From NCBI GenBank assembly GCA_018241725.1, contig JAFEDI010000008.1:1-64000 (forward strand): a stretch of 64,000 nucleotides of DNA, given 5' to 3'. Under the pieces are notes generated by a model. It saw nothing but the letters and a program-made list of their open reading frames with translations. It did not search any database and was not told where the DNA came from. Positions 7,598 through 17,118 of the stretch are shown piece after piece. This DNA comes from Pseudomonadota bacterium (GTDB lineage: Bacteria > Pseudomonadota > Gammaproteobacteria > Burkholderiales > Rhodocyclaceae). A program made the translations under genes and the position numbers. Numbering within the stretch: position 1 is the first letter of the stretch; every line of letters starts with the position of its first letter.

Positions 7598-7628
7598 TTG
7601 ACCTTCCCACCGTGGGAAACTTCACCAT
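7598..7628 (+). promoter_or_regulatory. CueR-type promoter of copA
   Basis: The -35 TTGACC (7598-7603) is followed by the dyad CCTTCCCACCGTGGGAAAC and a -10-like CACCAT about 19 bp downstream. The long spacer plus dyad is the hallmark of CueR promoters, which CueR-Cu(I) untwists to activate. The copA start is at 7659. Confidence 0.8.
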
Positions 7629-7658
7629 GCAGACACGTCCTTCGTTTTGGAGCGAAAC

Positions 7659-10112
7659 ATGTCTGCATCCCTCTCGATGCCTTCCCTGGTCCAGCATCAC
7701 TTCCGAGTCACTGGAATGACCTGTGCGACGTGCGCCACGCGCATCGAAAAAGCACTCGCTAAACTGCCGAACGTCCAGGCGGTCAGCGTCAATCTCGCCA
7801 CTGAAGAGGCCATCGTCAGTACCGCGGCGACACTCCAGCCTGCTGTTCTCGCCGAGGCCGTCCGTGCTGCGGGCTACGAGGTGGAAACACGTATTTCTGA
7901 ACTGCAGATCGGCGGCATGAGCTGCGCCTCCTGCGTGTCCCGTCTCGAAAAAGCGCTCCTGAAGGTGCCCGGCGTGCTCAGCGCGTCCGTCAATCTCGCC
8001 ACTGAGAAAGCCCGGATCGAGAGCGCCACCTCCATTTCCTATGCCACGCTTGCCGCAGCCGTTGAGGCGGCCGGCTACACCGCATCCCCCGTCGCGCAGG
8101 CTCAGCCATACGCACCGCCGCCTCAACGGCGCCCCGAATGGTGGCCGGTCCTTCTAAGCGCCCTGATGACGCTTCCTCTTGTCGTACCCATGGTGCTACA
8201 GGTCTTGGGATACCACTGGATGCTCAGCGGTGAGTGGCAACTCGCCTTGGCCACACCGGTGCAGTTCTGGCTCGGTTGGCGCTTCTACGTTGCCGGCTGG
8301 AAGGCGCTGAAGGCACGCGCCGGCAACATGGATCTCCTCGTGGCGCTCGGGACCTCCGCGGCTTACGGGCTATCCGTCTATATGCTGCTCCAGCAGGCCG
8401 GCGCGGGGATGCCCCACCTCTACTTCGAAGCCTCCACCGCGGTCATCACGCTGGTGTTGCTGGGCAAGTGGCTGGAGCACCGGGCCAAACGGCAAACCGC
8501 CGATGCGATCCGTGCGCTGAATGCGCTTCGCCCAACGATCGCCCGCGTCTGGATCGACGGTCAAGAAATCGAGACGCCGGTTGAGCAACTGTCGCTGTCG
8601 GACGTCGTGGTGGTTCGCCCGGGCGAGCGGATTCCCGTCGACGGGGAGGTGCTGGAAGGCCAGAGCGATGTCGATGAATCACTGATTACCGGCGAGAGCC
8701 GCCCGGTGCCCAAGTCACCCGGCCAGACGGTCACCGGGGGTGCCATGAATGGCGCCGGCCTCCTGCGCGTCCGCACGACTGCGATCGGCACCGAAACCAC
8801 CTTGGCGCGCATCATCCGGATGGTCGAATCGGCCCAAGCCGCGAAAGCGCCCATTCAGCGGATCGTGGACCGTGTCAGCGCGGTGTTCGTGCCCGTCGTC
8901 CTGCTGATTGCGGCGGCAACCTTCGCCGGTTGGATGCTGGTTTCGGGCAACTGGGAGACGGCCATCCTCAACGCGGTCGCGGTCCTGGTGATTGCCTGTC
9001 CCTGCGCCCTGGGGCTCGCGACCCCCACGTCGATCATGGCCGGGACAGGGGTTGCCGCACGACATGGCATTCTGATCAAGGACGCCACCGCCCTTGAGGT
9101 TGCTCATGCAGTCACCGCCGTTGCGTTTGACAAGACCGGCACCCTGACCGAAGGCAAGCCATCCTTGACGACCCTCATCGCTGCCGAAGGCCTTGATGAG
9201 GCCGACGTGCTCAAGCTGGCGGCGGCCCTCCAGCAAACCAGCGAACATCCCCTTGCTCATGCCGTTCTGGAGGCGGCCCGTGTGCGCAATGTCGCTGTTC
9301 CCGCAGTCCGCGATGCGACCGCCCTGCCAGGACGAGGCATCCAGGGTGTTGTCGGGAACGATGTGTTTGCGCTCGGCAGTGCCCGCCTGATGGCGGAACG
9401 CGGTGCCGATGCCGGCCTTCTTCAGTCACAGGCCCAGCAGTTGGAGGCTGAAGGACAGACCGTGTCGTGGTTGTTGCGTGGCCAGGGCAATGGATGGGAA
9501 GCTCTGGGGGTATTGGCTTTTGGCGATGCGATCAAGCAAGCGTCCTTTGCCGCCATCGAACGGTTGCAGGCCCTGGGCATCAAGACCGTGATGCTCACCG
9601 GGGACAATCGGGGTAGTGCGCAAGCCGTGGCCAGATCCCTGGGCATCGACGACGTGCGGGCCGAGTTGTTGCCCGGGGACAAGGCCTCCATCGTGCAATC
9701 CTTGCGCGAGCAAGGCCACGTCGTGGCCATGGTGGGCGACGGACTGAACGATGCGCCGAGCCTCGTGGCTGCAGACGTCGGGCTCGGTATGTCCACGGGC
9801 ACGGATGTGGCGATGGAAGCCGCTGGAATCACACTCATGCGTGGCGATCCGCGCCTGGTGGCGGACGCCTTCGATGTATCCCGGCGAACCTATTCAAAGA
9901 TCAAGCAAGGCTTGTTCTGGGCCTTTGCCTACAATGCGCTGGGGATTCCGTTGGCGGCCTTGGGCATGTTGAATCCCGTCGTTGCAGGCGGCGCCATGGC
10001 CTTCAGCAGCGTCAGCGTCGTCGCCAACGCATTGCTCTTGCGGCGCTGGCGCGGTGCTTCGGCAGCGCAGCTGCCGAGCACGCCGACAACTCTGGAAGGA
10101 AACGCATCATGA
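7659..10112 (+). CDS. copA: Cu(I)-exporting P1B-type ATPase CopA
   Basis: The 817-residue pump moves Cu(I) from cytoplasm to periplasm. Two N-terminal HMA domains carry GMTCATC (residues 19-25) and GMSCASC (about 86-92). The membrane metal site is CPC in [13 protein letters not shown], the phosphorylated Asp is in DKTGTLTEG, the HP motif is in SEHPLAHAV, and the hinge is [10 protein letters not shown]. The ATG at 7659 has GGAG 6 bases upstream; an in-frame TTG at 7647 is less likely. Its stop overlaps the cueR start (ATGA), so the two are translationally coupled. Confidence 0.97.
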   Translation: MSASLSMPSLVQHHFRVTGMTCATCATRIEKALAKLPNVQAVSVNLATEEAIVSTAATLQPAVLAEAVRAAGYEVETRISELQIGGMSCASCVSRLEKALLKVPGVLSASVNLATEKARIESATSISYATLAAAVEAAGYTASPVAQAQPYAPPPQRRPEWWPVLLSALMTLPLVVPMVLQVLGYHWMLSGEWQLALATPVQFWLGWRFYVAGWKALKARAGNMDLLVALGTSAAYGLSVYMLLQQAGAGMPHLYFEASTAVITLVLLGKWLEHRAKRQTADAIRALNALRPTIARVWIDGQEIETPVEQLSLSDVVVVRPGERIPVDGEVLEGQSDVDESLITGESRPVPKSPGQTVTGGAMNGAGLLRVRTTAIGTETTLARIIRMVESAQAAKAPIQRIVDRVSAVFVPVVLLIAAATFAGWMLVSGNWETAILNAVAVLVIACPCALGLATPTSIMAGTGVAARHGILIKDATALEVAHAVTAVAFDKTGTLTEGKPSLTTLIAAEGLDEADVLKLAAALQQTSEHPLAHAVLEAARVRNVAVPAVRDATALPGRGIQGVVGNDVFALGSARLMAERGADAGLLQSQAQQLEAEGQTVSWLLRGQGNGWEALGVLAFGDAIKQASFAAIERLQALGIKTVMLTGDNRGSAQAVARSLGIDDVRAELLPGDKASIVQSLREQGHVVAMVGDGLNDAPSLVAADVGLGMSTGTDVAMEAAGITLMRGDPRLVADAFDVSRRTYSKIKQGLFWAFAYNALGIPLAALGMLNPVVAGGAMAFSSVSVVANALLLRRWRGASAAQLPSTPTTLEGNAS

Positions 10113-10576
10113 ACATCGGTGACGCCGCCAAGGCCTCCGGAATCTCGACCAAGATGATCCGCCACTACGAAGGGGTTCAACTGCTTCCGCCGGCCCAGCG
10201 AACGGAATCCGGATATCGGCAGTACACGGAGAACGACGTGCGTAGCCTCCAGTTCATCCGACGCGCGCGTGACTTGGGCTTCTCGATCGACGAGATCCGC
10301 GATCTGCTCAGTCTCTGGCAGGACCGCAACCGTCCAAGTCGCCAGGTCAAGGCGCTGGCCGCTGTGCATCTCGAAACGCTCGACAAACGCTTGCAGGAAC
10401 TTCAAGCAATGAAATCGGCATTGGAGCATCTGGTTCACTGCTGCCAGGGGAATGATCGCCCCGACTGCCCGATCCTGGAAACTTTGGCGGGCACCGGCAA
10501 CGACGCGTCGGACGCAGACGCATCATCGGCCCAGCGCCATCGCCACGGCCACCGAATCACGGGAGGAGCCGCTTGA
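10109..10576 (+). CDS. cueR: CueR, Cu(I)-responsive MerR-family activator
   Basis: The 155-residue protein has a MerR winged HTH ([20 protein letters not shown]), a long dimerisation helix, and the Cu(I)-binding loop [10 protein letters not shown]. Cys112 and Cys120 sit where E. coli CueR has its two ligands. A His-rich tail (QRHRHGHR) extends beyond the usual length. It overlaps copA by 4 bp. The two CueR-type dyads between copZ and copA are its expected targets. Confidence 0.95.
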   Translation: MNIGDAAKASGISTKMIRHYEGVQLLPPAQRTESGYRQYTENDVRSLQFIRRARDLGFSIDEIRDLLSLWQDRNRPSRQVKALAAVHLETLDKRLQELQAMKSALEHLVHCCQGNDRPDCPILETLAGTGNDASDADASSAQRHRHGHRITGGAA

Positions 10577-10611
10577 CGTGGGTTCTCGACAGCCCGGCAC
10601 AGTTCGCCTTC

Positions 10612-10635
10612 ACCTCGGGAGGAAAATCCCGAGGT
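10612..10635 (+). terminator. Hairpin after cueR
   Basis: ACCTCGGGA (10612-10620) and TCCCGAGGT (10627-10635) form a perfect 9-bp stem with a 6-base loop, 36 bp after the cueR stop. No clear T-run follows, so it may be an attenuator or processing hairpin before the 10689 gene. Confidence 0.5.
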
Positions 10636-10688
10636 CATGTATGCTGCTGGCGCGTTCCTTTACCTTTGAATGATGAGGAGAATTCGTA

Positions 10689-10937
10689 ATGCCGAACACG
10701 AAGACGACAGGTGACAACGCTGCGACGGCGGCATCCAAGACCCTGCAAAGCAAGTCGACGGGCGCCAACTCCAAGACGGCTGCGGGAAGTGCCCTCTCAC
10801 AAAAAGACGCACCTAAGAAGCAGACTTCGCCGCAAGCCGCGAAAGCCGCATCGAAGGTTTTGACCGATGGTCGAACCAGCGCCCAGTCGAAATCCGCCGC
10901 AGGGAGTGCGTTGTCTCAATCCAAGGGCAAGAAATGA
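10689..10937 (+). CDS. Small Ala/Ser/Lys-rich two-repeat protein
   Basis: The 82-residue protein has a strong ribosome site (GAGGAG). Two similar units, AASKTL...TGANSKTAAGSALSQ and AASKVL...TSAQSKSAAGSALSQ, are separated by a basic linker. It is very hydrophilic and basic, with no Cys, aromatic residue or signal peptide, so it is probably disordered or a nucleic-acid binder. Similar short repeat proteins occur in proteobacterial genomes without known function. It lies between cueR and a periplasmic His-rich repeat gene. Confidence 0.65.
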   Translation: MPNTKTTGDNAATAASKTLQSKSTGANSKTAAGSALSQKDAPKKQTSPQAAKAASKVLTDGRTSAQSKSAAGSALSQSKGKK

Positions 10938-11082
10938 AGCTCGGGCGAGGATGTCAAACCTGCAGAGTGCCTGACGAGAAGATGACCGAGTTGTAACCGC
11001 CCGGTTCGGGAATGGTAAGGGTCGAAGTCGCATGATGTGTCTGCCAGTTAGTTCATAACAACGGAACCGAAGGAGATACATC

Positions 11083-11448
11083 ATGAAACTGATTTCGACC
11101 CTGTTTGCTGCCCTGATGGTCACCGCCGCAAGTGCCTACGCCGACCCGGGCATCGACAATCATGAAGAAGGCAACGGCCACATGCTGAATGAGGTCCGGA
11201 AGCACAAGCCCACGGCAGCGGAAGTTAAGCAGGAGCGTGAACTGCAGAAAAACCTCGATCGTGACAAGAACAACCATGAGGAAGGCGTGGGCGGCCACGC
11301 ACTTCATGAACTGAAGAAGATGCCGCCTGCCACGAAGGAGAGCCTTGCCAAGCAGCGTGAAGCGGACAAGACCCTGGACCGCGGCAAGGACAATCACGAA
11401 GAAGGCGTAGGTGGCCACGGCCTCTACGAGGCGACCAAGGGCAAGTAA
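11083..11448 (+). CDS. Periplasmic three-repeat HEEG/GGH protein, candidate metal binder
   Basis: The 121-residue protein has a perfect ribosome site (AAGGAG) and a Sec signal peptide (MKLISTLFAALMVTAASAYA, cleavage near residue 20). The mature part carries three copies of a motif: DNHEEGNGHMLNE, NNHEEGVGGHALHE and DNHEEGVGGHGLYE. They are separated by charged helical linkers with Lys-Asp/Arg pairs. Each repeat offers two His and two Glu in a fixed pattern, which suggests metal binding in the periplasm. There is no recognised family name. A strong terminator follows. Confidence 0.75.
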   Translation: MKLISTLFAALMVTAASAYADPGIDNHEEGNGHMLNEVRKHKPTAAEVKQERELQKNLDRDKNNHEEGVGGHALHELKKMPPATKESLAKQREADKTLDRGKDNHEEGVGGHGLYEATKGK

Positions 11449-11472
11449 TCTTCTACAGTCCATCAGAAACAA

Positions 11473-11501
11473 AAAAGCGGCCCGAAGTAACGGCCGCTTT
11501 T
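11473..11501. terminator. Bidirectional Rho-independent terminator
   Basis: AAAAGCGGCC (11473-11482) pairs with GGCCGCTTTT (11492-11501). A-rich and T-rich flanks on each side make it usable by both the 11083 gene (plus) and the convergent lipoprotein gene (minus). Confidence 0.85.
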
Positions 11502-11536
11502 CTGTGCCAGGCAAAGGCGATCAGACGGGCGCAGTG

Positions 11537-12439
11537 CTACGTCCCCATCATCATGCCACTGCCGCTCATCATCTGCCCGGTGGCACCATTGAGCCGGTTC
11601 ATGAGGGGCATGCTTGTCACGCCGGATTTGTTGCGTGCGGAATTCATAAACACGTTCATCGCGCCACTCAAGCCTGCTCTGCCTGCATCCGTCGGCAACT
11701 GAATGTTGCCCGACGCCGTGCTCGTCACGATGGGAGCCCCAAATGCCATTCCATCCATGAGCCCATCGGCAGCATCCATCATGAGTGCCGAGACCATCGA
11801 TGAAGTGGTACTCATGCCTCGAATCTGCGCATACTGCGAGATGGACGCTAAAACCATCCCGTAGTTCTGGGCATCGATACTGGCGTTTGTACCTGACCCC
11901 GCCATCAACGGATTCATCGGCGCGGTGTGCACAATATCGGCGATTGAGAAATAACTGCCCATCGCTGCATTCGCTGCCTGAATATTGGCGTCGTTCATGC
12001 CGCCACTCATGCGCAGCGCAAGCATTTGAGCCATGGACGTCACCGGCGTAACTTGAAGCCCCGACATCCCCCCCTGGCCCACGCTGGACGAGGGCAGCAC
12101 AAGCGTCATGACGTCTCCAGGCGCCATTCCCATGGTCAGTCCGGTCGCTTCATCAACGAAGCTTCCGCCGCTGACCTGCAGCAGCATCGGTCCGGTATAT
12201 CCCCCAACCGTCAGTGAGAATTGCCCCGTAGCGTCGGTCACCGTAGACGCCAACTGATTTCCCATTTGCCCACTGCTGATCGCATAGGCGGTGACGGTGG
12301 CTGCATTCAAGGGCCCCTTGGTCACCACCCCGGAGACGCCTCCGGTACTTTGTGCCGTAGATGATCCGCCGCCACCGCCTCCACATGCGCTCAGTACGGA
12401 GAGCACCAGCGCGGAGAGCAGAATTCGAGTCTTTTTCAT
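11537..12439 (-). CDS. Predicted lipoprotein with N-terminal carboxypeptidase-like repeat domain
   Basis: The start MKKTRILLSALVLSVLSACG at 12439 gives a clean lipobox (LSAC). A poly-Gly/Ser linker and a beta-rich region follow (VSGVVTKGPLNAATVTAYAI, then TDATGQFSLTVGGYTGPMLL), typical of secreted adhesin or carboxypeptidase-regulatory-like domains. The C-terminus is Met-rich (SGQMMSGSGMMMGT), with many Met throughout, suggesting Cu(I)/Ag(I) binding outside the cytoplasm. An upstream ATG at 12478 would spoil the signal peptide. Exact function unknown. Confidence 0.7.
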   Translation of the reverse strand: MKKTRILLSALVLSVLSACGGGGGGSSTAQSTGGVSGVVTKGPLNAATVTAYAISSGQMGNQLASTVTDATGQFSLTVGGYTGPMLLQVSGGSFVDEATGLTMGMAPGDVMTLVLPSSSVGQGGMSGLQVTPVTSMAQMLALRMSGGMNDANIQAANAAMGSYFSIADIVHTAPMNPLMAGSGTNASIDAQNYGMVLASISQYAQIRGMSTTSSMVSALMMDAADGLMDGMAFGAPIVTSTASGNIQLPTDAGRAGLSGAMNVFMNSARNKSGVTSMPLMNRLNGATGQMMSGSGMMMGT

Positions 12440-12611
12440 GGTTCCCGCCTTCATTAAAAGCTCACGAAAAGGACCCATTCCGAATGGGTCCGGACCTCTC
12501 TACGGGCGAACGGACAGGTGATGTTCTTGGCCCTGCTTCTTTGGCAGAGCTTGCTTAATCATAATATTCTAATTTACATATATACGGGGTGATGTGTTGC
12601 TGCAATGGCAG

Positions 12612-13877
<1,266 letters not shown>

Positions 13878-14023
13878 AACTATGAATTTGAATGAGGGAA
13901 TCGAAAAGCATAACACCGACGACATCAGGCCGATATGAAGCACTTGGGATTCGAGTGGGCGCGGTGTTGTCGTAGCCGGCATCGCATGACAACATAACTC
14001 TTCCATCCAAACGGAATGCAGTC

Positions 14024-14209
14024 ATGGACGTCTACGAAGTTGGCGGTAAGCAGTATCAAATCGAGATCACGCAAAAGGGGCACCGGTTTGACTGGTACTT
14101 CATCGATCCCGAGATGCGGATGCATCGCAACATGGATGAAACGGCACCGACCTACGAGATTGCCCTTGCCGAAGCCAAGTTCGCCATTCAACGGCACGGT
14201 CGCAGCTAA
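14024..14209 (+). CDS. Small hypothetical protein, 61 residues
   Basis: MDVYEVGGKQYQIEITQKGH continues with FDWYFIDPEMRMHRNMDE and a short C-terminal helix (YEIALAEAKFAIQRHG). The pattern of beta-strands then helix suggests a compact alpha/beta domain. It is divergent from the nuclease gene. No family recognised. Confidence 0.5.
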   Translation: MDVYEVGGKQYQIEITQKGHRFDWYFIDPEMRMHRNMDETAPTYEIALAEAKFAIQRHGRS

Positions 14210-14277
14210 GTGGGCCCTGTGTGACCAAGGTGCTCCGATCTCGTCCGGCCCACACCGCCGATTGCACGCGACTGTGC

Positions 14278-15567
14278 TCACTTGAAATACTTCAACAGGG
14301 CACCTTGCAAATGATTGCGCAAGATCTCGGGATGGGCTTGGGCGATCGCGGCATACAGATCCGGCGCAATGGCCTGGAATGAGGAGACGATGCGCGGATC
14401 AAAATGACTTCCCGATTCGCGGACAATGATCTGCATCGCCTCCTCGAACCCCATCGGGGATTTGTAGGAACGCTCGGAGGTCAGTGCGTCGAATACATCG
14501 ACGACGGCAAAGATCCGGGCAATCAGCGGAATCTCGTCACCGCGCAAACCATCCGGATAGCCCTTCCCATCCAGGCGTTCATGATGGTGCCGGATGATCA
14601 CCGCAGCCTCCTGCAACCAGGAGTTCCCGGTGACGATTTCTGTACCGAGGACCGGATGGGTCTGCATGATCTGAAGTTCAGCGGGCGTCAAGGCGCCCCC
14701 CTTCAGGAGAATGTGGTCGGGAATGCCTATCTTGCCTACGTCGTGCAGAAAAGCGCCGGCGACCAGATGCGAGATCTCCTCCACCGAGACCTTCATTGCC
14801 TCCGCCAAACCGATCGCGTAGAGGGTGACCCGATAGTTATGGGCATCCGTGCCGGAATCCTTCTTGGCCACAGCATTACCCAGGGAGCGGATCAGTGACA
14901 GGTTCGAGTCGAGCAAGGAACGGGACAGTCCCATGGAGCGCCGCAGCATGGCGAGCATCAGCGGGTACAGCACGAAGGCGGTTGCCAGCACGGCCCCGAC
15001 AGCAGTGAGCGCGCCGGTGCGCACCTGATCCCGCTGGGCCCGGACGGTTTCCGCATCGAGCCGGCTGATCGTTCGCACGTAGCCCACAAGGCGGTCATTG
15101 CTGTCCACGATTGGAACAACCACGTGAATGAGGTGTTCGGCACTGACGTCAAGCCAGGTGCGGTGGATCTGATCGCGTTCGGGGCGTTTCAGCGCCTGGG
15201 GACGAAGCGTGTCGATGAGCGAGGGGTCGCTCGCGCCCCAGTTCTCGTAAACCTGGCGGCCGTCCCGGTCAAACACCTGCAGGCCGACAAAGCGGGTTTT
15301 GTCGAGCAGGCGCTCAAGCCCGTCGTGACCGTCGGACCGACCAGAGCTGACAATCATCTGCATCGCCGGAGTCGCAAAATGACGGGCACTGCGCGTGGCT
15401 TGCTCCAAAGCAGCCCGCTCGGCGCGGTAAGTTCCAATCCAGTAGGCAACACCGCCGGCGATGAGCGCCACCACGAGCGCCGCCAGCGCCAGCCGGATAC
15501 CCAGCATCCAGCGCAACTGACGGGGCGTCTCCGGCAAGGGTTTGCTCACGGCCGCATGCCACTGCAT
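14278..15567 (-). CDS. Membrane HD-GYP domain protein (c-di-GMP phosphodiesterase-like)
   Basis: The 429-residue protein has a TM segment near residues 20-45 (LGIRLALAALVVALIAGGVA), a periplasmic sensor region of about 130 residues, a second TM near 185-205, and a C-terminal HD-GYP domain. The domain contains HDVGKIGIPD, HPVLGTEIV, RHHHERLDGKGYPDGL and DVFDALTSERSYK, so the metal ligands and the GYP motif are intact. Such enzymes hydrolyse c-di-GMP. It is the only signalling protein of this type in the transposon and could link metal or surface stress to biofilm behaviour. No neighbour overlaps it. Confidence 0.88.
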   Translation of the reverse strand: MQWHAAVSKPLPETPRQLRWMLGIRLALAALVVALIAGGVAYWIGTYRAERAALEQATRSARHFATPAMQMIVSSGRSDGHDGLERLLDKTRFVGLQVFDRDGRQVYENWGASDPSLIDTLRPQALKRPERDQIHRTWLDVSAEHLIHVVVPIVDSNDRLVGYVRTISRLDAETVRAQRDQVRTGALTAVGAVLATAFVLYPLMLAMLRRSMGLSRSLLDSNLSLIRSLGNAVAKKDSGTDAHNYRVTLYAIGLAEAMKVSVEEISHLVAGAFLHDVGKIGIPDHILLKGGALTPAELQIMQTHPVLGTEIVTGNSWLQEAAVIIRHHHERLDGKGYPDGLRGDEIPLIARIFAVVDVFDALTSERSYKSPMGFEEAMQIIVRESGSHFDPRIVSSFQAIAPDLYAAIAQAHPEILRNHLQGALLKYFK

Positions 15568-15630
15568 GTTCTGAAGAAATTCGCTCTCATGCTTGACGGG
15601 TCAGGCGCCCCTGAGGCTCGGCTCGGCCCT

Positions 15631-15879
15631 TTACTCCTGTTCGTTCATGATCAGGATGGCCTTCACCGGGTCGATCGGTCCGGTCTCATGCCATTTGCTG
15701 CTGAGCTTTGGCGCTGGTGCCTTGTCCATGCAGCCATGGTTGCACTCCACGATCCAGCGTTTCATCAACACCGCCTGGCAGAACGAAAAGGCGATGGCTT
15801 CAGGCTTGCAGCCGACCGCTTCGGCCAGAATGCGGCACGAACACCGGCTCCCGTGTTCATCGTGGACGTGCGATTTCAT
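15631..15879 (-). CDS. Small Cys/His-rich hypothetical protein
   Basis: The 82-residue protein (MKSHVHDEHGSRCSCRILAE) has seven or more Cys/His positions, including HDEHGSRCSC and CNHGC, which could bind a soft metal. It has no signal peptide. It lies just beyond a terminator-like hairpin (15892-15914) and before HD-GYP on the same strand. The coding assignment rests on the metal-site-like residues and the context, so it is moderate. Confidence 0.45.
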   Translation of the reverse strand: MKSHVHDEHGSRCSCRILAEAVGCKPEAIAFSFCQAVLMKRWIVECNHGCMDKAPAPKLSSKWHETGPIDPVKAILIMNEQE

Positions 15880-15891
15880 TTTGGAAACACC

Positions 15892-15914
15892 GAGGCCCCA
15901 TGTGATGGGGCCTC
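15892..15914 (-). terminator. Terminator of the 15927-16178 gene
   Basis: GAGGCCCCA (15892-15900) and TGGGGCCTC (15906-15914) make a 9-bp stem with a 5-base loop, just past the stop of the small periplasmic gene. A short T-run (GTTTCC) follows on the minus strand. Confidence 0.7.
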
Positions 15915-15926
15915 TGAACGATTAAC

Positions 15927-16178
15927 TTACTTGGCGTCTCGCTGGTGGTTGTGACGCTTCGCATCCTTCGCCGGAGCCGGCTTGTCCGCCGTGGCTTCGG
16001 GCGCCGGAGCCGGCACGCCGGTCTTCTCAGTCATGTGGGAATGGGGCTTCACCTTCTTCGGTGCAGCCTTTTCGGTCTGTTCCGCCGGCGCCTTGTCGGC
16101 ATCTGCGGCCTGCGCGCCAAAGGACAGGGCTGCGACGGTGGCGATCAGCGCGGTCGAAAGGAAGGTATTGAGTTTCAT
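15927..16178 (-). CDS. Small periplasmic Ala/Pro/Lys-rich protein of copper regulon
   Basis: The 83-residue precursor has a Sec signal peptide (MKLNTFLSTALIATVAALSF, cleavage after AQA) and a low-complexity, charged mature chain (DKAPAEQTEKAAPKKVKPHS) ending with scattered His. No fold is expected. A CopR-type box lies upstream at 16283-16298, so it is probably copper-induced with the other periplasmic genes. Function unknown; weak metal buffering is possible. Confidence 0.65.
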   Translation of the reverse strand: MKLNTFLSTALIATVAALSFGAQAADADKAPAEQTEKAAPKKVKPHSHMTEKTGVPAPAPEATADKPAPAKDAKRHNHQRDAK

Positions 16179-16272
16179 GGCAGCTTCTCCAAAAGTGGGT
16201 ATCCAAAAAATTCGTGAAGCCGGTGGGCGAGTCCGACATGCCCAGTGTGTGCTTTTCTAGCCGTCAGGGACA

Positions 16273-16298
16273 TGACCCAACGATTACATTCTTGTAAG
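16273..16298 (-). promoter_or_regulatory. CopR/CusR-type box with TGACCCA element
   Basis: ATTACA-TTC-TTGTAA (16283-16297) preceded, exactly 3 bases away, by TGACCCA (16273-16279). The same composite occurs at 17086, 27925 and 32011. It lies about 105 bp upstream of the 15927-16178 gene. Confidence 0.7.
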
Positions 16299-16318
16299 GT
16301 TTTCGGATGACCTCACGG

Positions 16319-16609
16319 TCAGTCGCGCTTTGGAAACGCAGCCAGGAAGGCTTTCTGAAACTCCAGTGTGCAGGACAGCAGCGCCGTCCAGTGATCCACG
16401 GCAATCCGACCCTTTTCCGGGAATACGGAGAAGTCCCCGTGTATCAGCGCCTCGGCATCGTGATCCGCCTGGCGCACCCACTTCTGCACGGCCTCAGTGG
16501 ATAACGTGGCGACTTGCTCGCCGTAAGTAAAACCCAGCCGGCACAAACCCGCGGCTAGGTCCAACTGGGCCTGCAGGCGCTCCCGCAGGTCTTCGTTCGA
16601 TTCTTGCAT
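16319..16609 (-). CDS. Hypothetical phasin-like helical protein
   Basis: The 96-residue all-helical protein (MQESNEDLRERLQAQLDLAA) has heptad-like Leu/Ala spacing and the pattern QKWVRQADHDAEALI. This resembles short phasin-family or stress-associated helical proteins, but the match is loose. It is downstream of the lipoprotein gene at 16667-17026 on the same strand (57-bp gap), so the two are probably cotranscribed from the box at 17086-17111. Confidence 0.5.
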   Translation of the reverse strand: MQESNEDLRERLQAQLDLAAGLCRLGFTYGEQVATLSTEAVQKWVRQADHDAEALIHGDFSVFPEKGRIAVDHWTALLSCTLEFQKAFLAAFPKRD

Positions 16610-16666
16610 GGTCTTCCCCCTCGCTTTCGATGACCCCGCCGCACCTCCCGCCGGGGCACCATGCCC

Positions 16667-17026
16667 TCATTGGCTCAGACTGGCCGCCGCGTCGCGATGT
16701 GCCTTTTCCAGCACTCGGGCCTCCTGGGCCGCTTCCTTGAGCTTCAGCCTCAAGGCACTGCAGTGAGAGGCCCACAGCCCGGCGTCGCCCTTGGGACGCC
16801 CCGAATACGCGACAGCCATCCTGTCGTGTTGCTTCGCTTCGGCGTCGTAGCCCGCCGCCTTCTTCGCAAAGTAATCGGCGATGCGTTGATGATCCGCCGG
16901 CGTGGACGCGTTCGAGATGAACTCGGGCAGCTCCGCGACAGGGGGCGTGATCGGCGTCGAAGAACAGGCGCCCAGTGACAGGACCAGTGCGACACCCGCG
17001 AGTGTCATGCCAAGACTGCGTTTCAT
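16667..17026 (-). CDS. Small lipoprotein, copper-regulon candidate
   Basis: The 119-residue precursor has the lipobox LGAC after MKRSLGMTLAGVALVLSLGA. The mature protein is helical (ADHQRIADYFAKKAAGYDAE), with a single further Cys in WASHCSALRLK. Similar helical lipoproteins occur near copper and silver gene clusters, but their role is not established. A degenerate CopR-type box lies 60-85 bp upstream. Confidence 0.65.
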   Translation of the reverse strand: MKRSLGMTLAGVALVLSLGACSSTPITPPVAELPEFISNASTPADHQRIADYFAKKAAGYDAEAKQHDRMAVAYSGRPKGDAGLWASHCSALRLKLKEAAQEARVLEKAHRDAAASLSQ

Positions 17027-17085
17027 GATGTCACCTCCGTATGAATGTGCAGGATCAGTATGCGACTGGCCGGCTGACGCTGGCG

Positions 17086-17111
17086 TGACCCAAGCATTAC
17101 ATCGCTGTCCT
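17086..17111 (-). promoter_or_regulatory. CopR/CusR-type box, degenerate right half
   Basis: TGACCCA (17086-17092), 3 bases, then ATTACA (17096-17101). The second half-site reads CTGTCC instead of TTGTAA. It is upstream of the lipoprotein gene that starts at 17026. Confidence 0.55.
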
Positions 17112-17118
17112 CGAAATG

